A DNA stretch of 64,000 bases from Streptomyces sp. HUAS MG91. GTDB taxonomy: Bacteria; Actinomycetota; Actinomycetes; Streptomycetales; Streptomycetaceae. This document shows, one piece after another, positions 40,939-49,437 of the stretch. The position numbers and the translations under genes are program-made. The notes beneath the pieces are model-generated. The model saw only the letters and a program-made list of their open reading frames with translations. It was not told the origin of the DNA and made no database searches. The stretch covers positions 682,001 to 746,000 of the forward strand of contig NZ_CP159534.1 in the NCBI RefSeq assembly GCF_040529335.1, in the 5' to 3' direction. The stretch's first letter is position 1; each line of letters begins with the position of its first letter.

Positions 40939-40967
40939 CGGCTCTCCTCCCGTCCCGAGAACCCCAG

Positions 40968-41004
40968 CCGTGCGCCTCCGCCTCCATGATGACGAGGCGC
41001 ACGG
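40968..41004 (-). terminator. Hairpin upstream of the CHAT gene
   Basis: An 11-bp stem (40968-40978 with 40994-41004, 15-base loop) lies 44 bases after the stop of the 196-aa gene. It may separate that gene from the CHAT operon in part. Confidence 0.55.
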
Positions 41005-41047
41005 CGCCGCGGTTGCCGATCACCGAGGTTTTCCGGGTGCCGTCTGT

Positions 41048-41638
41048 TCATCGTCCTGAACTCGCCCTTGTAGCAGCCGGATCGAGGAGCTGTCCGGTGT
41101 CCGGTGCGGGCTGGTCCGCGACGCCCAGGTCGCTCCGCATGCCGCGTCGCAGGACGCGCATCCGTTCCCACAGGGCGTCGATCTCCGCCCGGGCGGCGTC
41201 GAGCGAGTCGCCGGGGCGGGGGTCTCCGTCGTCGAGGCGCCGGAGCCTGCCGTAGACGGTGCCGAGCGCGTGGGTGATCTCGCCGGCCAGGTCGAGGACC
41301 GTGTCGGGCAGCCGCATCTGGGCCTCCGCGTACACGTCCCGGTGCACGTCACGGGCTTCGGTGAGGCGCTGGCGGACCGCGGGCGCGTCCTCCGCGCGGA
41401 GCAGGGTGTGCACCAGGTCGGTGAGCGCGGCGAGGTACTGCCGGGAGGCGGTGTTGAGGGCGACGTAACCGGCGCGCCGCTCCTCGGCCTCCCGTGCCAG
41501 GGCCCTGGCCCGCTCGGCCCGTTCCTGCTCGCGTCGCCTGCTGCGGTCGGCGGCGCGCTGGGTGAGCAGGGCGGACAGCAGGGTTCCGAGCACCCCGACG
41601 ACCGCCACGAACAGCGCGCCCGCGCCCTCCATGTCCAT
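41048..41638 (-). CDS. Membrane-anchored coiled-coil protein upstream of the CHAT operon
   Basis: 196 residues. One N-terminal membrane helix (ALFVAVVGVLGTLLSALLT) is followed by a basic Arg/Glu coiled coil (about 30-55) and a helical domain to the end. This is the plan of small helical membrane proteins often seen near phage or stress genes, but no family is assigned. ATG at 41638 follows a G-run that can act as ribosome binding site; a second ATG six bases downstream is possible. It is 109 bases upstream of the CHAT start on the same strand with a hairpin between. Confidence 0.65.
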   Translation of the reverse strand: MDMEGAGALFVAVVGVLGTLLSALLTQRAADRSRRREQERAERARALAREAEERRAGYVALNTASRQYLAALTDLVHTLLRAEDAPAVRQRLTEARDVHRDVYAEAQMRLPDTVLDLAGEITHALGTVYGRLRRLDDGDPRPGDSLDAARAEIDALWERMRVLRRGMRSDLGVADQPAPDTGQLLDPAATRASSGR

Positions 41639-41742
41639 CGCCCCCCCCGTCGCCGTGTGGGACCAGCGAACCGTGCCGACGCGGCGGCCGGGAACCCCGT
41701 GACCGGAGAGCGCCCGGCCTTCGCCCGGGGCGCGGCCGGTTC

Positions 41743-42804
41743 TCAGGTGGTGCGGCGCGCCCGCTGCGCGGTCGAACCCCGTACCACCAGTTCGGGCTGG
41801 AACACGAACTCCGTGCGCTGGACGGGCGTTCCGCCGATCTCTTCCAGGAGGGCGCCGACGGCCGCCGTCGCCATGGCCTGGACGGGCTGGCGCACGGTGG
41901 TCAGCGGCGGGTCGGTGAACGGGATCAGCGGCGAGTCGTCGAAGCCGGTCACGGAGATGTCGCGCGGCACGTCGAGCCCGCGTTCGCGCACCGCCCTGAT
42001 GACGCCGAGCGCCATGGGGTCGCTGCCGCAGACGATGCCGGTGCAGCCGAGGTCGAGGAGGGCGCCGCCCGCCGCGTGGCCGCCCTCGACGGTGAACAGG
42101 GTGCGCTGGATCAGTTTCTCCGCCTCGTCGCGCGGCAGGCCGAGCATGCCGTGCAGGGCGGCGACGAATCCCTCGGCCTTGCGCCGTGAGGGCACGAACC
42201 GGGTCGGGCCGATGGCCAGGCCGATGCGTTCGTGCCCGAGGTCGACGAGGTGGCGCACGGCCATCCGGGCCGCCGAGCGGTCGTCGGGCGACACGAACGG
42301 CGCGTTGATGTGCTCGTTGAAGCCGTTGATGAGGACGTACGGCACCTTGCGCTCGGTCAGCCGGACGTAGCGCGCGGCGTCGGCCGTGGTGTCGGCGTGC
42401 AGCCCGGACAGGAACACGATGCCGTTGACGCCGCGTTCCTCCAGTTGCTCCACGAGTTCGTCCTCGGTGGCGCCGCCCGGCATCTGGGTGCAGAGCACGG
42501 GCGTGTATCCGTAACCGGCCAGTACTTGTTCGATGACCTGCGCGAACGCCGGGAAGATCGGGTTGGTCAGCTCGGGGATGACGAGGCCGATGAGTCCGGC
42601 GCTGCGCCGGCGCAGGCGCACCGGCCGCTCGTAGCCGAGGACGTCGAGGGCGGCGAGCACCTTCTGCCGGGTGGCCGCCGCGACGCCGGGCTTGCCGTTG
42701 AGGACCCGGCTGACGGTGGCCTCGCTGACCTGCGCCTGGCCCGCGATGTCGTGGAGCCGCGGGGCGCCGGCGTTGTCGGCGCCCCGCGGCATCGGGATCG
42801 TCAC
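41743..42804 (-). CDS. LacI-family regulator translationally coupled to the alpha-glucosidase
   Basis: 353 residues. The N-terminal helix-turn-helix (LHDIAGQAQVSEATVSRVLN) and hinge are typical LacI, followed by the periplasmic-binding-protein-like sensor domain. It is clearly related to MalR at 48274: both share NGKPGVA, VLGYERP, SGLHADTTAD and the tail EEIGGTP...FVF.PELVVRGSTA. GTG at 42804 overlaps the alpha-glucosidase stop (GTGA), so it is made together with the enzyme; an ATG twelve bases on is an alternative. Probably a maltose/maltodextrin or alpha-glucoside responsive repressor acting on this locus. Confidence 0.88.
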   Translation of the reverse strand: MTIPMPRGADNAGAPRLHDIAGQAQVSEATVSRVLNGKPGVAAATRQKVLAALDVLGYERPVRLRRRSAGLIGLVIPELTNPIFPAFAQVIEQVLAGYGYTPVLCTQMPGGATEDELVEQLEERGVNGIVFLSGLHADTTADAARYVRLTERKVPYVLINGFNEHINAPFVSPDDRSAARMAVRHLVDLGHERIGLAIGPTRFVPSRRKAEGFVAALHGMLGLPRDEAEKLIQRTLFTVEGGHAAGGALLDLGCTGIVCGSDPMALGVIRAVRERGLDVPRDISVTGFDDSPLIPFTDPPLTTVRQPVQAMATAAVGALLEEIGGTPVQRTEFVFQPELVVRGSTAQRARRTT

Positions 42805-44471
42805 GCGGCCCACCAGATCGTGCAGTCGGCGGGCAGTTCGATCTGGCCGTCCTCGACGGTGACCGGGCCGGAGGCGAGCAGTACGGTGCCGGGCGCGGGG
42901 ACGCGGACCGCGGTGCCGGTGGTGTTGACGGTGCAGGCGAACCCGGGCCGCTCGAAGTGCAGCACTCCGGCGGGCGCATCCTCCCGCCAGGTCACCTCGG
43001 TGCCCGCGCCGAGCCCGGCCTGCGCCCGGCGCAGAGCCAGGGCCGTCCGGTACAGCTCCAGCGTTGACCCCTCCTGCCCGGTCTGCGCCTCGACGCTCAA
43101 CTCGCCCCAGCTGTCGGGCTGGGGCAGCCAGCTGCCGCCCTCCCCGAAGCCGTACGAGGTACCGGTCCGCGTCCACGGGATCGGCACCCGGCAGCCGTCG
43201 CGGAACCCGTCCTGGCCCTGGGCGCGGAAGAAGGAGGGGTCCTGACGGACCTCGTCGGGCAGGTCGGTCACGTCGGGCAGGCCCAGTTCCTCACCCTGGT
43301 AGATGTACGCGGATCCGGGCAGCGCCAGCATCAGCAGCGTGGCCGCCCGCGCCCGCCGCAGGCCGAGTTCACGGTCTCCGGCCGTCCTGATCTGCGTACC
43401 CAGACCCGGCGGGTTGGCGTACCGCGTCGCGTGCCGGGTCACGTCGTGGTTGGACAGCACCCAGGTCGCCGGGGCACCCACCGGGCGCATCGCGTCGAGC
43501 GACGTGTCGATGATCTTCCGCAGCTCGTCGGCCTCCCACGGGGCGCCCAGGTACTGGAAGTTGAAGGCCTGATGGAGTTCGTCGGGCCGGACGTAGTTGG
43601 CCGTGCGCTCCACGGTCGGGGTCCACGCCTCGGCGACGAAGATCCGCTCGCCGTCGTACTCGTCGAGGATCGTGCGCCACGAACGGTAGATCGCGTGCAC
43701 TCCGTCCTGGTCGAAGAACGGCATGACATCGTTGCCCAGCAGCTTCAACTGATCGCCGCCGCCGAGATCGGGCAGCCCGTCGGCCTTGACCAGGCCGTGC
43801 GCCACGTCGATCCGGAATCCGTCGACCCCCATGTCGAGCCAGAATCTGAGGATCGACCGGAACTCGTCCGCGACCGCGGGGTGTTCCCAGTTCAGATCCG
43901 GCTGCTCCGGCGCGAACAGATGCAGATACCACTCCCCGTCGGGCAGGCGGGTCCAGGCCGGGCCGCCGAAGATGGACTCCCAGTCGTTGGGCGGCAGTTC
44001 ACCGTTCTCGCCCTTGCCCGGACGGAAGTGGTAGCGGTCCCGCAGCGGCGATCCGGGGCCCTCCGCGACGGCCCGCTTGAACCACTCGTGCTGGTCCGAG
44101 GAGTGGTTCGGCACCAGGTCCACGATGATCCGCAGCCCGAGCGCGTGCGCGTCCCGGATCACCGCATCGGCGTCGAGGAGCGTGCCGTACATGGGATCGA
44201 CGGCCCGGTAGTCCGCGACGTCGTAGCCGCCGTCCGCCTGCGGCGAGGCGTAGAACGGGGACAGCCAGACGGCGTCCGCCCCCAGCTCCTTCAGGTACGG
44301 CAGGCGGCGCCGGATGCCCTCCAGATCGCCCGTGCCGTCACCGTCGCTGTCGGCGAAGCTGCGCGGGTACACCTGGTAGATCACCGCGTCCCGCCACCAG
44401 TCGGCGGCCTCGCGGGTCGAGATGGCGGACGGCAGAGGCACGGACGAGGGGTCCGTGGAGTGCTGGCTCAT
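42801..44471 (-). CDS. aglA: GH13 alpha-glucosidase, intracellular
   Basis: 556 residues without signal peptide. GH13 motifs: region I DLVPNHSS, D222 in GFRIDVAHG, E281 in FVAEAW, D343 in LSNHD. Overall type is that of oligo-1,6-/alpha-1,4-glucosidases that free glucose from imported maltodextrins. ATG at 44471 has AAGGA six bases upstream; an upstream in-frame ATG (44501) has none. Gene order malE-malF-malG-glucosidase is the Streptomyces maltose operon, where this gene is called aglA. It follows malG after 52 bases without a visible terminator. Confidence 0.9.
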   Translation of the reverse strand: MSQHSTDPSSVPLPSAISTREAADWWRDAVIYQVYPRSFADSDGDGTGDLEGIRRRLPYLKELGADAVWLSPFYASPQADGGYDVADYRAVDPMYGTLLDADAVIRDAHALGLRIIVDLVPNHSSDQHEWFKRAVAEGPGSPLRDRYHFRPGKGENGELPPNDWESIFGGPAWTRLPDGEWYLHLFAPEQPDLNWEHPAVADEFRSILRFWLDMGVDGFRIDVAHGLVKADGLPDLGGGDQLKLLGNDVMPFFDQDGVHAIYRSWRTILDEYDGERIFVAEAWTPTVERTANYVRPDELHQAFNFQYLGAPWEADELRKIIDTSLDAMRPVGAPATWVLSNHDVTRHATRYANPPGLGTQIRTAGDRELGLRRARAATLLMLALPGSAYIYQGEELGLPDVTDLPDEVRQDPSFFRAQGQDGFRDGCRVPIPWTRTGTSYGFGEGGSWLPQPDSWGELSVEAQTGQEGSTLELYRTALALRRAQAGLGAGTEVTWREDAPAGVLHFERPGFACTVNTTGTAVRVPAPGTVLLASGPVTVEDGQIELPADCTIWWAA

Positions 44472-44523
44472 GGTGTCCTTGAGACGTGAGGGGCTGGACA
44501 ACTGGTCGGTGGTGCGGGCCGTT

Positions 44524-45429
44524 TCAGCCCTTGGTGCCGCCGGCCGTCAGACCGGTGACCAGGTTCTTCTGGACGAGGTAGAAGACGGCGGAGATCGGCA
44601 CGGCGATCAGCACGGCCGTCGCGGCCATGTACTGGCGCTGCGCGTCATGCTCGCTGATGAAGCTCTGCAGTCCCACCGCGAGGGTGTACTTCTGGTCGTC
44701 GAGCATGAAGGTGGTCGCGAAGGCGACCTCGCTCCATGCCGTGATCATCGTGTAGAACGCGGCGACGGCGAGACCCGGCCGGGCCAGCGGCAGGATGAGG
44801 CGGAAGAACGTACCGAACGGGGAGAGCCCGTCGACCCGGCCCGCCTCGTCGATCTCCAGGGGGATCGTGTCGAAGTAGCCCTTCATCAGCCAGGCGCAGT
44901 ACGGCACGGCGGTCGTCAGGTAGACGACGATGAGGCCGGCGTAGGTGTCGATGAGGCCCAGGTCCGAGAGGATCACGTACATCGGGACCATGAGGACCGC
45001 GACCGGGAACATCTGCGTGACCAGCAGGACCCACATGAACTTCTTGTAGCCGGGGAAGCGCATCCGCGACACCGCGTAGCCGCTGGTGGCGGCGACGAGC
45101 ACGCCGATCACGGTGGTGCCGAGCGACACGATGAGGGTGTTTCCGAGCCACTTCAGGAAGTTGGTCTGGCCCAGTACGAACGTGTAGTTGCTCAAGGTTG
45201 CGGTGTCGAGGATCCGCGACGGGTGGAGGTAGTCGTCCTTGTCCGGGCCGAGGGAGAGGAAGACCAGCCAGGCGATCGGGAACAGCGCGACGAGGCTCGC
45301 CACGATGAGGACGGCATGGCTGGCCAGCGACGCCTTGCGGCTGCGGCGTCCGCGCCGGGGCGCGTTGACGCGCGGCGGGGCCGCTGCCGGTTCGGGGACG
45401 GGGGTCTTCGTCAGGGTCTCGGTGCTCAT
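44524..45429 (-). CDS. malG: Maltose/maltodextrin ABC transporter permease MalG
   Basis: 301 residues. Six membrane helices (SHAVLIVASLVALFPIAWLV is the first) and the cytoplasmic EAA loop (EIDEAGRVDGLSPFGTFFRL) that docks on the ATPase. An earlier ATG at 45474 would overlap malF by 23 bases with no ribosome binding site, so ATG 45429 with an upstream AGGAG is used, though the spacing is long. No ATP-binding subunit gene is present; Streptomyces transporters of this class use the shared ATPase MsiK encoded elsewhere. Confidence 0.93.
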   Translation of the reverse strand: MSTETLTKTPVPEPAAAPPRVNAPRRGRRSRKASLASHAVLIVASLVALFPIAWLVFLSLGPDKDDYLHPSRILDTATLSNYTFVLGQTNFLKWLGNTLIVSLGTTVIGVLVAATSGYAVSRMRFPGYKKFMWVLLVTQMFPVAVLMVPMYVILSDLGLIDTYAGLIVVYLTTAVPYCAWLMKGYFDTIPLEIDEAGRVDGLSPFGTFFRLILPLARPGLAVAAFYTMITAWSEVAFATTFMLDDQKYTLAVGLQSFISEHDAQRQYMAATAVLIAVPISAVFYLVQKNLVTGLTAGGTKG

Positions 45430-45451
45430 GGCGGTGGCTGCTCCTGCGGCG

Positions 45452-46459
45452 TCAGATGGCGGCTGATACGTCATTGCGGTTCAGCCAGCGGCGGTAGACG
45501 GAGGTGAAGACGATAAGAAGGGACAGGAGCAGCACGCCGTAGGTGGCGGACTGGGCGTAGTCGCGCGGCGTCTGGCCGAAGCCGAGGTAGAAGGCCCAGG
45601 TGACGAGGATCTGCGCGTCCGGCGCGGTGTTGCCGAAGAGCAGGAAGATGATGGCGAACTGGTTGAACGTCCAGATGATGCCGAGCAGGACCACCGTGGA
45701 GCTGACCGAGCGCAGTCCGGGCAGGGTGACGTTGCGGAACTGCTGCCAGGCGCTCGCGCCGTCCATCTCGGCGGCCTCGTAGAGCGTCGAGTCGATGGAC
45801 TGCAGGCCGCCGAGCAGCGAGACCATCATGAACGGCACGCCGCACCAGGTGTTGACGAGGATCGCGGCGATCTGCTGGAAGAGCGGGTCCTCGAGCCAGG
45901 ACGGCGAGGGCAGGCTCATCGCGTCGAGCGTGGTGTTGATGACGCCGGAGTCGGCGAGCATGAACCGCCAGGCGAAGACGGTGACGAAGGTCGGCACCGC
46001 CCACGGCAGGATCAGCATCAGCCGGTAGGCGGTACGGCCACGCAGGTCCTTCTGGTTGAGCAGCAGCGCGAGACCGAGGCCGATCACGTAGTGCAGGGTG
46101 ACACAGGACGCCGTCCAGACGATCGTCCAGATGAAGTGCGACCAGAAACGGTCGTAGGAGGTGGGCCCCCACAGGATGTCGGCGTAGTTGTCGAGGCCGA
46201 TGAACTTGTAGGTGGCGTCGATGTGGTTGACGCCGATGGTGCGCGCCGAGTTGAGGCTGTCGGCGTCGGTGAGCGTCAGGTAGAAGCCGCGGACCAGGGG
46301 ATAGAGCACGATCAGCGCGAGCACGATCACCACCGGGGCGATCATGGCGTACGCGTACCAGTGCTTCTGGTAACCGTTCTTGAGCCGGGCTGTGAGGCCC
46401 GGACGCCGGCCGCGGTCACCTCCGCTGGGGGCGGCCGGGCGCTCGACGGCGACAGTCAT
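45452..46459 (-). CDS. malF: Maltose/maltodextrin ABC transporter permease MalF
   Basis: 335 residues with an N-terminal cytoplasmic tail, a first helix at YAMIAPVVIVLALIVLYPLV, five further helices and the EAA loop YEAAEMDGASAWQQFRNVTL. Unlike E. coli MalF it lacks the large periplasmic insertion, as usual for Gram-positive members. AGAAGGTG before ATG 46459 is the ribosome binding site. Forms the membrane channel with MalG and receives sugar from MalE. Confidence 0.93.
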   Translation of the reverse strand: MTVAVERPAAPSGGDRGRRPGLTARLKNGYQKHWYAYAMIAPVVIVLALIVLYPLVRGFYLTLTDADSLNSARTIGVNHIDATYKFIGLDNYADILWGPTSYDRFWSHFIWTIVWTASCVTLHYVIGLGLALLLNQKDLRGRTAYRLMLILPWAVPTFVTVFAWRFMLADSGVINTTLDAMSLPSPSWLEDPLFQQIAAILVNTWCGVPFMMVSLLGGLQSIDSTLYEAAEMDGASAWQQFRNVTLPGLRSVSSTVVLLGIIWTFNQFAIIFLLFGNTAPDAQILVTWAFYLGFGQTPRDYAQSATYGVLLLSLLIVFTSVYRRWLNRNDVSAAI

Positions 46460-46515
46460 GGGGAACACCTTCTGGTCTGCGGCTGGTACACGGCTTCGGG
46501 GTGGTACGGACTGCG

Positions 46516-46566
46516 GGTGCCGCGGTCCCACGCGCGGGGCGGGCAGATGGGTGGGACCGCGGCACC
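46516..46566 (-). terminator. Long hairpin between malE and malF
   Basis: A perfect 16-bp stem (46516-46531 with 46551-46566, 19-base loop) starts 31 bases after the malE stop. Placed inside an operon, it probably acts as a partial terminator or as a block to 3' decay that keeps malE message above malF, as palindromes do in E. coli malE-malF. Confidence 0.75.
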
Positions 46567-46597
46567 TGTTCGGGGCGGCTCGCTTGCGCGGGCTCCG

Positions 46598-47872
46598 CTA
46601 CTTGGTGAAGCCGTCGGGCAGGAGCTTGCCGTACTGGGTGGTGACGGAGGAGAACATCTTGTCCAGGCTCTCCTTGCCGCTCGCGACCTTCGGCAGCTCG
46701 GTGTCGAGCGGGCCCCACAGCGAGCTGTACTCGGGCAGCTCGGGGCGCGGCGACGCGGCGGCCAGCACCTTCTGGTAGCCGGCCAGTCCCGGGTCCGCGG
46801 TGACCTCGGCGGTGTAGGCGTCGTCACGCGTGGGCAGCGTCGCGTTCTTCAGCGCGATCTGCGTCTGCGTCTTCGCCGACGTCATCCACTTGACGAACGT
46901 GAGGGACGCGGCCTGGTGGGCCTTGTCCGAGCCGGCGTACACCGACAGGTTGTGACCGCCGGTCGGGGCGCCCGCCTTGCCGGACGAGCCGGCCGGGACG
47001 GTGGCGACGCCGAGGTTCGCCTTGTCCTTGAACGCCGAGCCCTTGTAGAAGTTGGTGACCTCCCACGGGCCCTCGATCGTCATGGCGGCCTTGCCGTTGA
47101 CGAAGGCGTCCTGGCGGTGCGCGTACGAGTCGGCGGTGACGTCGGCCTTGTGCAGGCCCTTGCCGTTGAACGTGCTCAGCCAGGTCTTGCCGGCCTTCCG
47201 GCCCTCGGCCGAGTCCAGGGTGATCTTCTTGGCGGAGGCGTCGACGGTGTCGGTGCCCTCACCCAGCAGGAAGGACTGGAAGTAGTAGCCCTTCTCGGAG
47301 CCGAAGTAGCCGTCGACGCCGGTCTTCGCCTTGATGGTGGCGGCGTCCTTCTTCAGCTCGTCCCAGGTGGTCGGCGCCGCGGTGATGCCGGCCTTCTTGA
47401 ACAGGGCCTTGTTGTAGACGAGGCCGAGGGTGTCGGTGACCAGCGGAACGCCGTAGGTCTTGCCCTCGTACTGGGCCTGCTTGATCAGGTTCGGCTTGAA
47501 CTTGTCCTTGTCGGCGAGGGCCTCGGTGCCGTCCAGCGGCAGCAGGTAGCTCTTCTTCGCGAAGGCGGGCGTCCAGCCGACCTCGGCGCGCAGCACGTCC
47601 GGGGCGCCGCTGGCACCGGCCGCGGTGTCGAACTTGTTCTGCGCCTGGTCGAACGGGACGTTGACGTACTTGACCTTGATGTCGGCGTTGGCCTTCTCGA
47701 AGTCCTTGATCAGCGCCTTGTACGTGGGCGACTCGTTCGTGGCGTTCGACGTGTCCCACCACGTGATGGTGACCGGCCCCGAGGACTTGCCGCCGTCGTC
47801 GCTACCGCCGCAGGCCGTCGCCGCGAGTGCGAGGGACGCCACCACCGCGGTGGCCGCTATGCCACGCCGCAT
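46598..47872 (-). CDS. malE: Maltose/maltodextrin-binding lipoprotein MalE
   Basis: 424 residues. A signal sequence with lipobox LAATAC anchors the protein outside the membrane. The mature part is a family-1 solute-binding protein (ITWWDTSNATNESP near the start, AAMTIEGPWEV in the second lobe, a signature of sugar-binding members). It captures maltodextrins made by the secreted amylases and delivers them to MalFG. AGGAG five bases before the ATG at 47872. It is divergent from malR across a 401-base control region. Confidence 0.94.
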   Translation of the reverse strand: MRRGIAATAVVASLALAATACGGSDDGGKSSGPVTITWWDTSNATNESPTYKALIKDFEKANADIKVKYVNVPFDQAQNKFDTAAGASGAPDVLRAEVGWTPAFAKKSYLLPLDGTEALADKDKFKPNLIKQAQYEGKTYGVPLVTDTLGLVYNKALFKKAGITAAPTTWDELKKDAATIKAKTGVDGYFGSEKGYYFQSFLLGEGTDTVDASAKKITLDSAEGRKAGKTWLSTFNGKGLHKADVTADSYAHRQDAFVNGKAAMTIEGPWEVTNFYKGSAFKDKANLGVATVPAGSSGKAGAPTGGHNLSVYAGSDKAHQAASLTFVKWMTSAKTQTQIALKNATLPTRDDAYTAEVTADPGLAGYQKVLAAASPRPELPEYSSLWGPLDTELPKVASGKESLDKMFSSVTTQYGKLLPDGFTK

Positions 47873-47977
47873 GAGATCTCCTAGAGAGTGAAAGCCCGTG
47901 AGTGGGTGGGGGGCACGGTCCCGACCGCTCCCCTGACCGACCTGCCGGACGCTCCGCTGCGGCCGCCGGGCGACGTG

Positions 47978-48006
47978 AACGTAACAGCGCCGAAAGCCCG
48001 GCGAAA
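47978..48006 (-). promoter_or_regulatory. Possible malE promoter
   Basis: On the minus strand TTTCGC (48001-48006) and TACGTT (47978-47983) are 17 bases apart. The -35 match is poor, so this is tentative. It lies just downstream of the CTTGC...GCAAG pair. Confidence 0.35.
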
Positions 48007-48009
48007 GAC

Positions 48010-48030
48010 CTTGCGCGAAATTTCTGCAAG
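48010..48030. promoter_or_regulatory. Candidate MalR operator in the malE-malR region
   Basis: CTTGC (48010-48014) and GCAAG (48026-48030) form an inverted pair 11 bases apart. GCAAGACGC, which includes the second half, recurs exactly at 48136-48144. Together with the aml palindrome this supports CTTGC/GCAAG as the MalR recognition element, spaced differently here. Confidence 0.55.
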
Positions 48031-48190
48031 ACGCGATCATCGTTACATCGCCGTGTCCTGAAGGTTGCCGGAGAATCGCTTGACGCCCGCACCCAGACAC
48101 GGACATAAGCCCGCCAAAGGTCTGCAAATGTGTGCGCAAGACGCTGAGTTGACCGGGCGCCGCGGCCGGTTCGCGACCCCGCGGGGCCTT

Positions 48191-48213
48191 GCAACGTCTT
48201 CCAAAGAAGTTGC
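48191..48213. promoter_or_regulatory. Imperfect inverted repeat upstream of malR
   Basis: GCAACGTCTT (48191-48200) and AAGAAGTTGC (48204-48213) pair at nine of ten positions around a three-base centre, 60 bases before malR. Possibly an autoregulatory site. The remainder of the 401-base gap (47873-48273) shows no coding sequence. Confidence 0.45.
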
Positions 48214-48259
48214 GGGCAGCGGTTTCTCCCTGTCGGTGGGCATTCCCGCAGGCAACCGG

Positions 48260-48265
48260 TACAGT
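48260..48265 (+). promoter_or_regulatory. -10 element of malR
   Basis: TACAGT lies eight bases before the malR ATG, and no ribosome binding site is visible, so malR is probably transcribed as a leaderless message. No convincing -35 element is seen. Confidence 0.45.
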
Positions 48266-48273
48266 CCAATGCC

Positions 48274-49299
48274 ATGACCGCGCGGCTCTCCGACATTGCA
48301 GCCCAGGCGGGGGTCAGCGAAGCCACAGTCAGCCGCGTTCTCAACGGCAAGCCCGGTGTGGCCTCCGGCACCCGCGAATCCGTCATGGCCGCACTCGACG
48401 TGCTCGGTTACGAGCGGCCGCCGCGGCTCCGCACCCGCAGCGCCGGCCTGGTCGGCCTGATCACCCCGGAGCTGGACAACCCCATCTTCCCGGCGCTCGC
48501 CCAGGTCATCGGCCAGGCGCTGACCCGCCAGGGCTACACCCCGGTCCTCGCCACCCAGACCCCGGGCGGGTCCACGGAGGACGAGCTGACCGAGATGCTC
48601 GTGGAGCGCAGCGTCTCCGGGATCATCTACGTGTCCGGACTGCACGCCGACACCACGGCCGACACCCAGCGCTACGACCAACTGCGCGGCCAGGGCATTC
48701 CGTTCGTGCTCGTCAACGGCTTCTCGGCGCACATCAAGGCGCCGTTCGTGTCCACCGACGACCGGGCCGCGACCCGGCTGTCCGTGCAGCATCTCGCCTC
48801 GCTCGGCCACACCCGGATCGGGCTGGCCGTCGGCCCGCGCCGGTTCGTGCCCGTGCAGCGCAAGATCGAGGGCTTCCAGTCGGGCATGGCCGAGCAGTTG
48901 GGCCTCACGGCAGAGCAGAGCGAGGAGCTGGTCCAGCACTCCCTCTACACGATGGAGGGCGGGCAGGCCGCCGCCGCGGCACTTCTTGCGCAAGGTTGCA
49001 CGGCGATCGTGTGCGCCAGCGACATGATGGCGCTGGGCGCGATCCGCGCCGCCCGTCAGGCCGGGCACCGGGTCCCCGAGGACGTGTCGGTGGTGGGCTT
49101 CGACGACTCCCCGCTGATCGCGTTCACCGACCCGCCGCTGACGACGATCCGTCAGCCGGTGCAGTCCATGGGGCAGGCGGCGGTGCGCGCGGTCCTGGAG
49201 GAGATCGGCGGGACGCCCGCGCCGCACACGGAGTTCGTGTTCATGCCGGAGCTGGTCGTCCGCGGTTCGACGGCGGCGGCGCCGGACCGGCGCGACTGA
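48274..49299 (+). CDS. malR: LacI-family maltose repressor MalR
   Basis: 341 residues. Helix-turn-helix LSDIAAQAGVSEATVSRVLN at the very start, hinge, and a sugar-binding sensor domain (LITPELDNPIFPALAQVIGQ; VVGFDDSPLIAFTDPPLTT). Divergent to malE, the place of malR in Streptomyces, where it represses mal and amylase genes in the absence of maltose/maltotriose. A perfect palindrome CTTGCGCAAG lies inside its own coding region at 48985-48994. Paralogue of the LacI gene at 41743. Confidence 0.92.
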   Translation: MTARLSDIAAQAGVSEATVSRVLNGKPGVASGTRESVMAALDVLGYERPPRLRTRSAGLVGLITPELDNPIFPALAQVIGQALTRQGYTPVLATQTPGGSTEDELTEMLVERSVSGIIYVSGLHADTTADTQRYDQLRGQGIPFVLVNGFSAHIKAPFVSTDDRAATRLSVQHLASLGHTRIGLAVGPRRFVPVQRKIEGFQSGMAEQLGLTAEQSEELVQHSLYTMEGGQAAAAALLAQGCTAIVCASDMMALGAIRAARQAGHRVPEDVSVVGFDDSPLIAFTDPPLTTIRQPVQSMGQAAVRAVLEEIGGTPAPHTEFVFMPELVVRGSTAAAPDRRD

Positions 49300-49437
49300 G
49301 CGGGCCCCGGCCCCGGTGACCGCGGTCGGCGGATGAGCGTCCCGCCGGGCACGAGCAGCCGCTCGATCTCCTCAGCCCTGTTCACGATGTCGGCGCGCCG
49401 GCACCCGTCCGAGCCCTGGGTGAGGCGCGCCCGCTCC

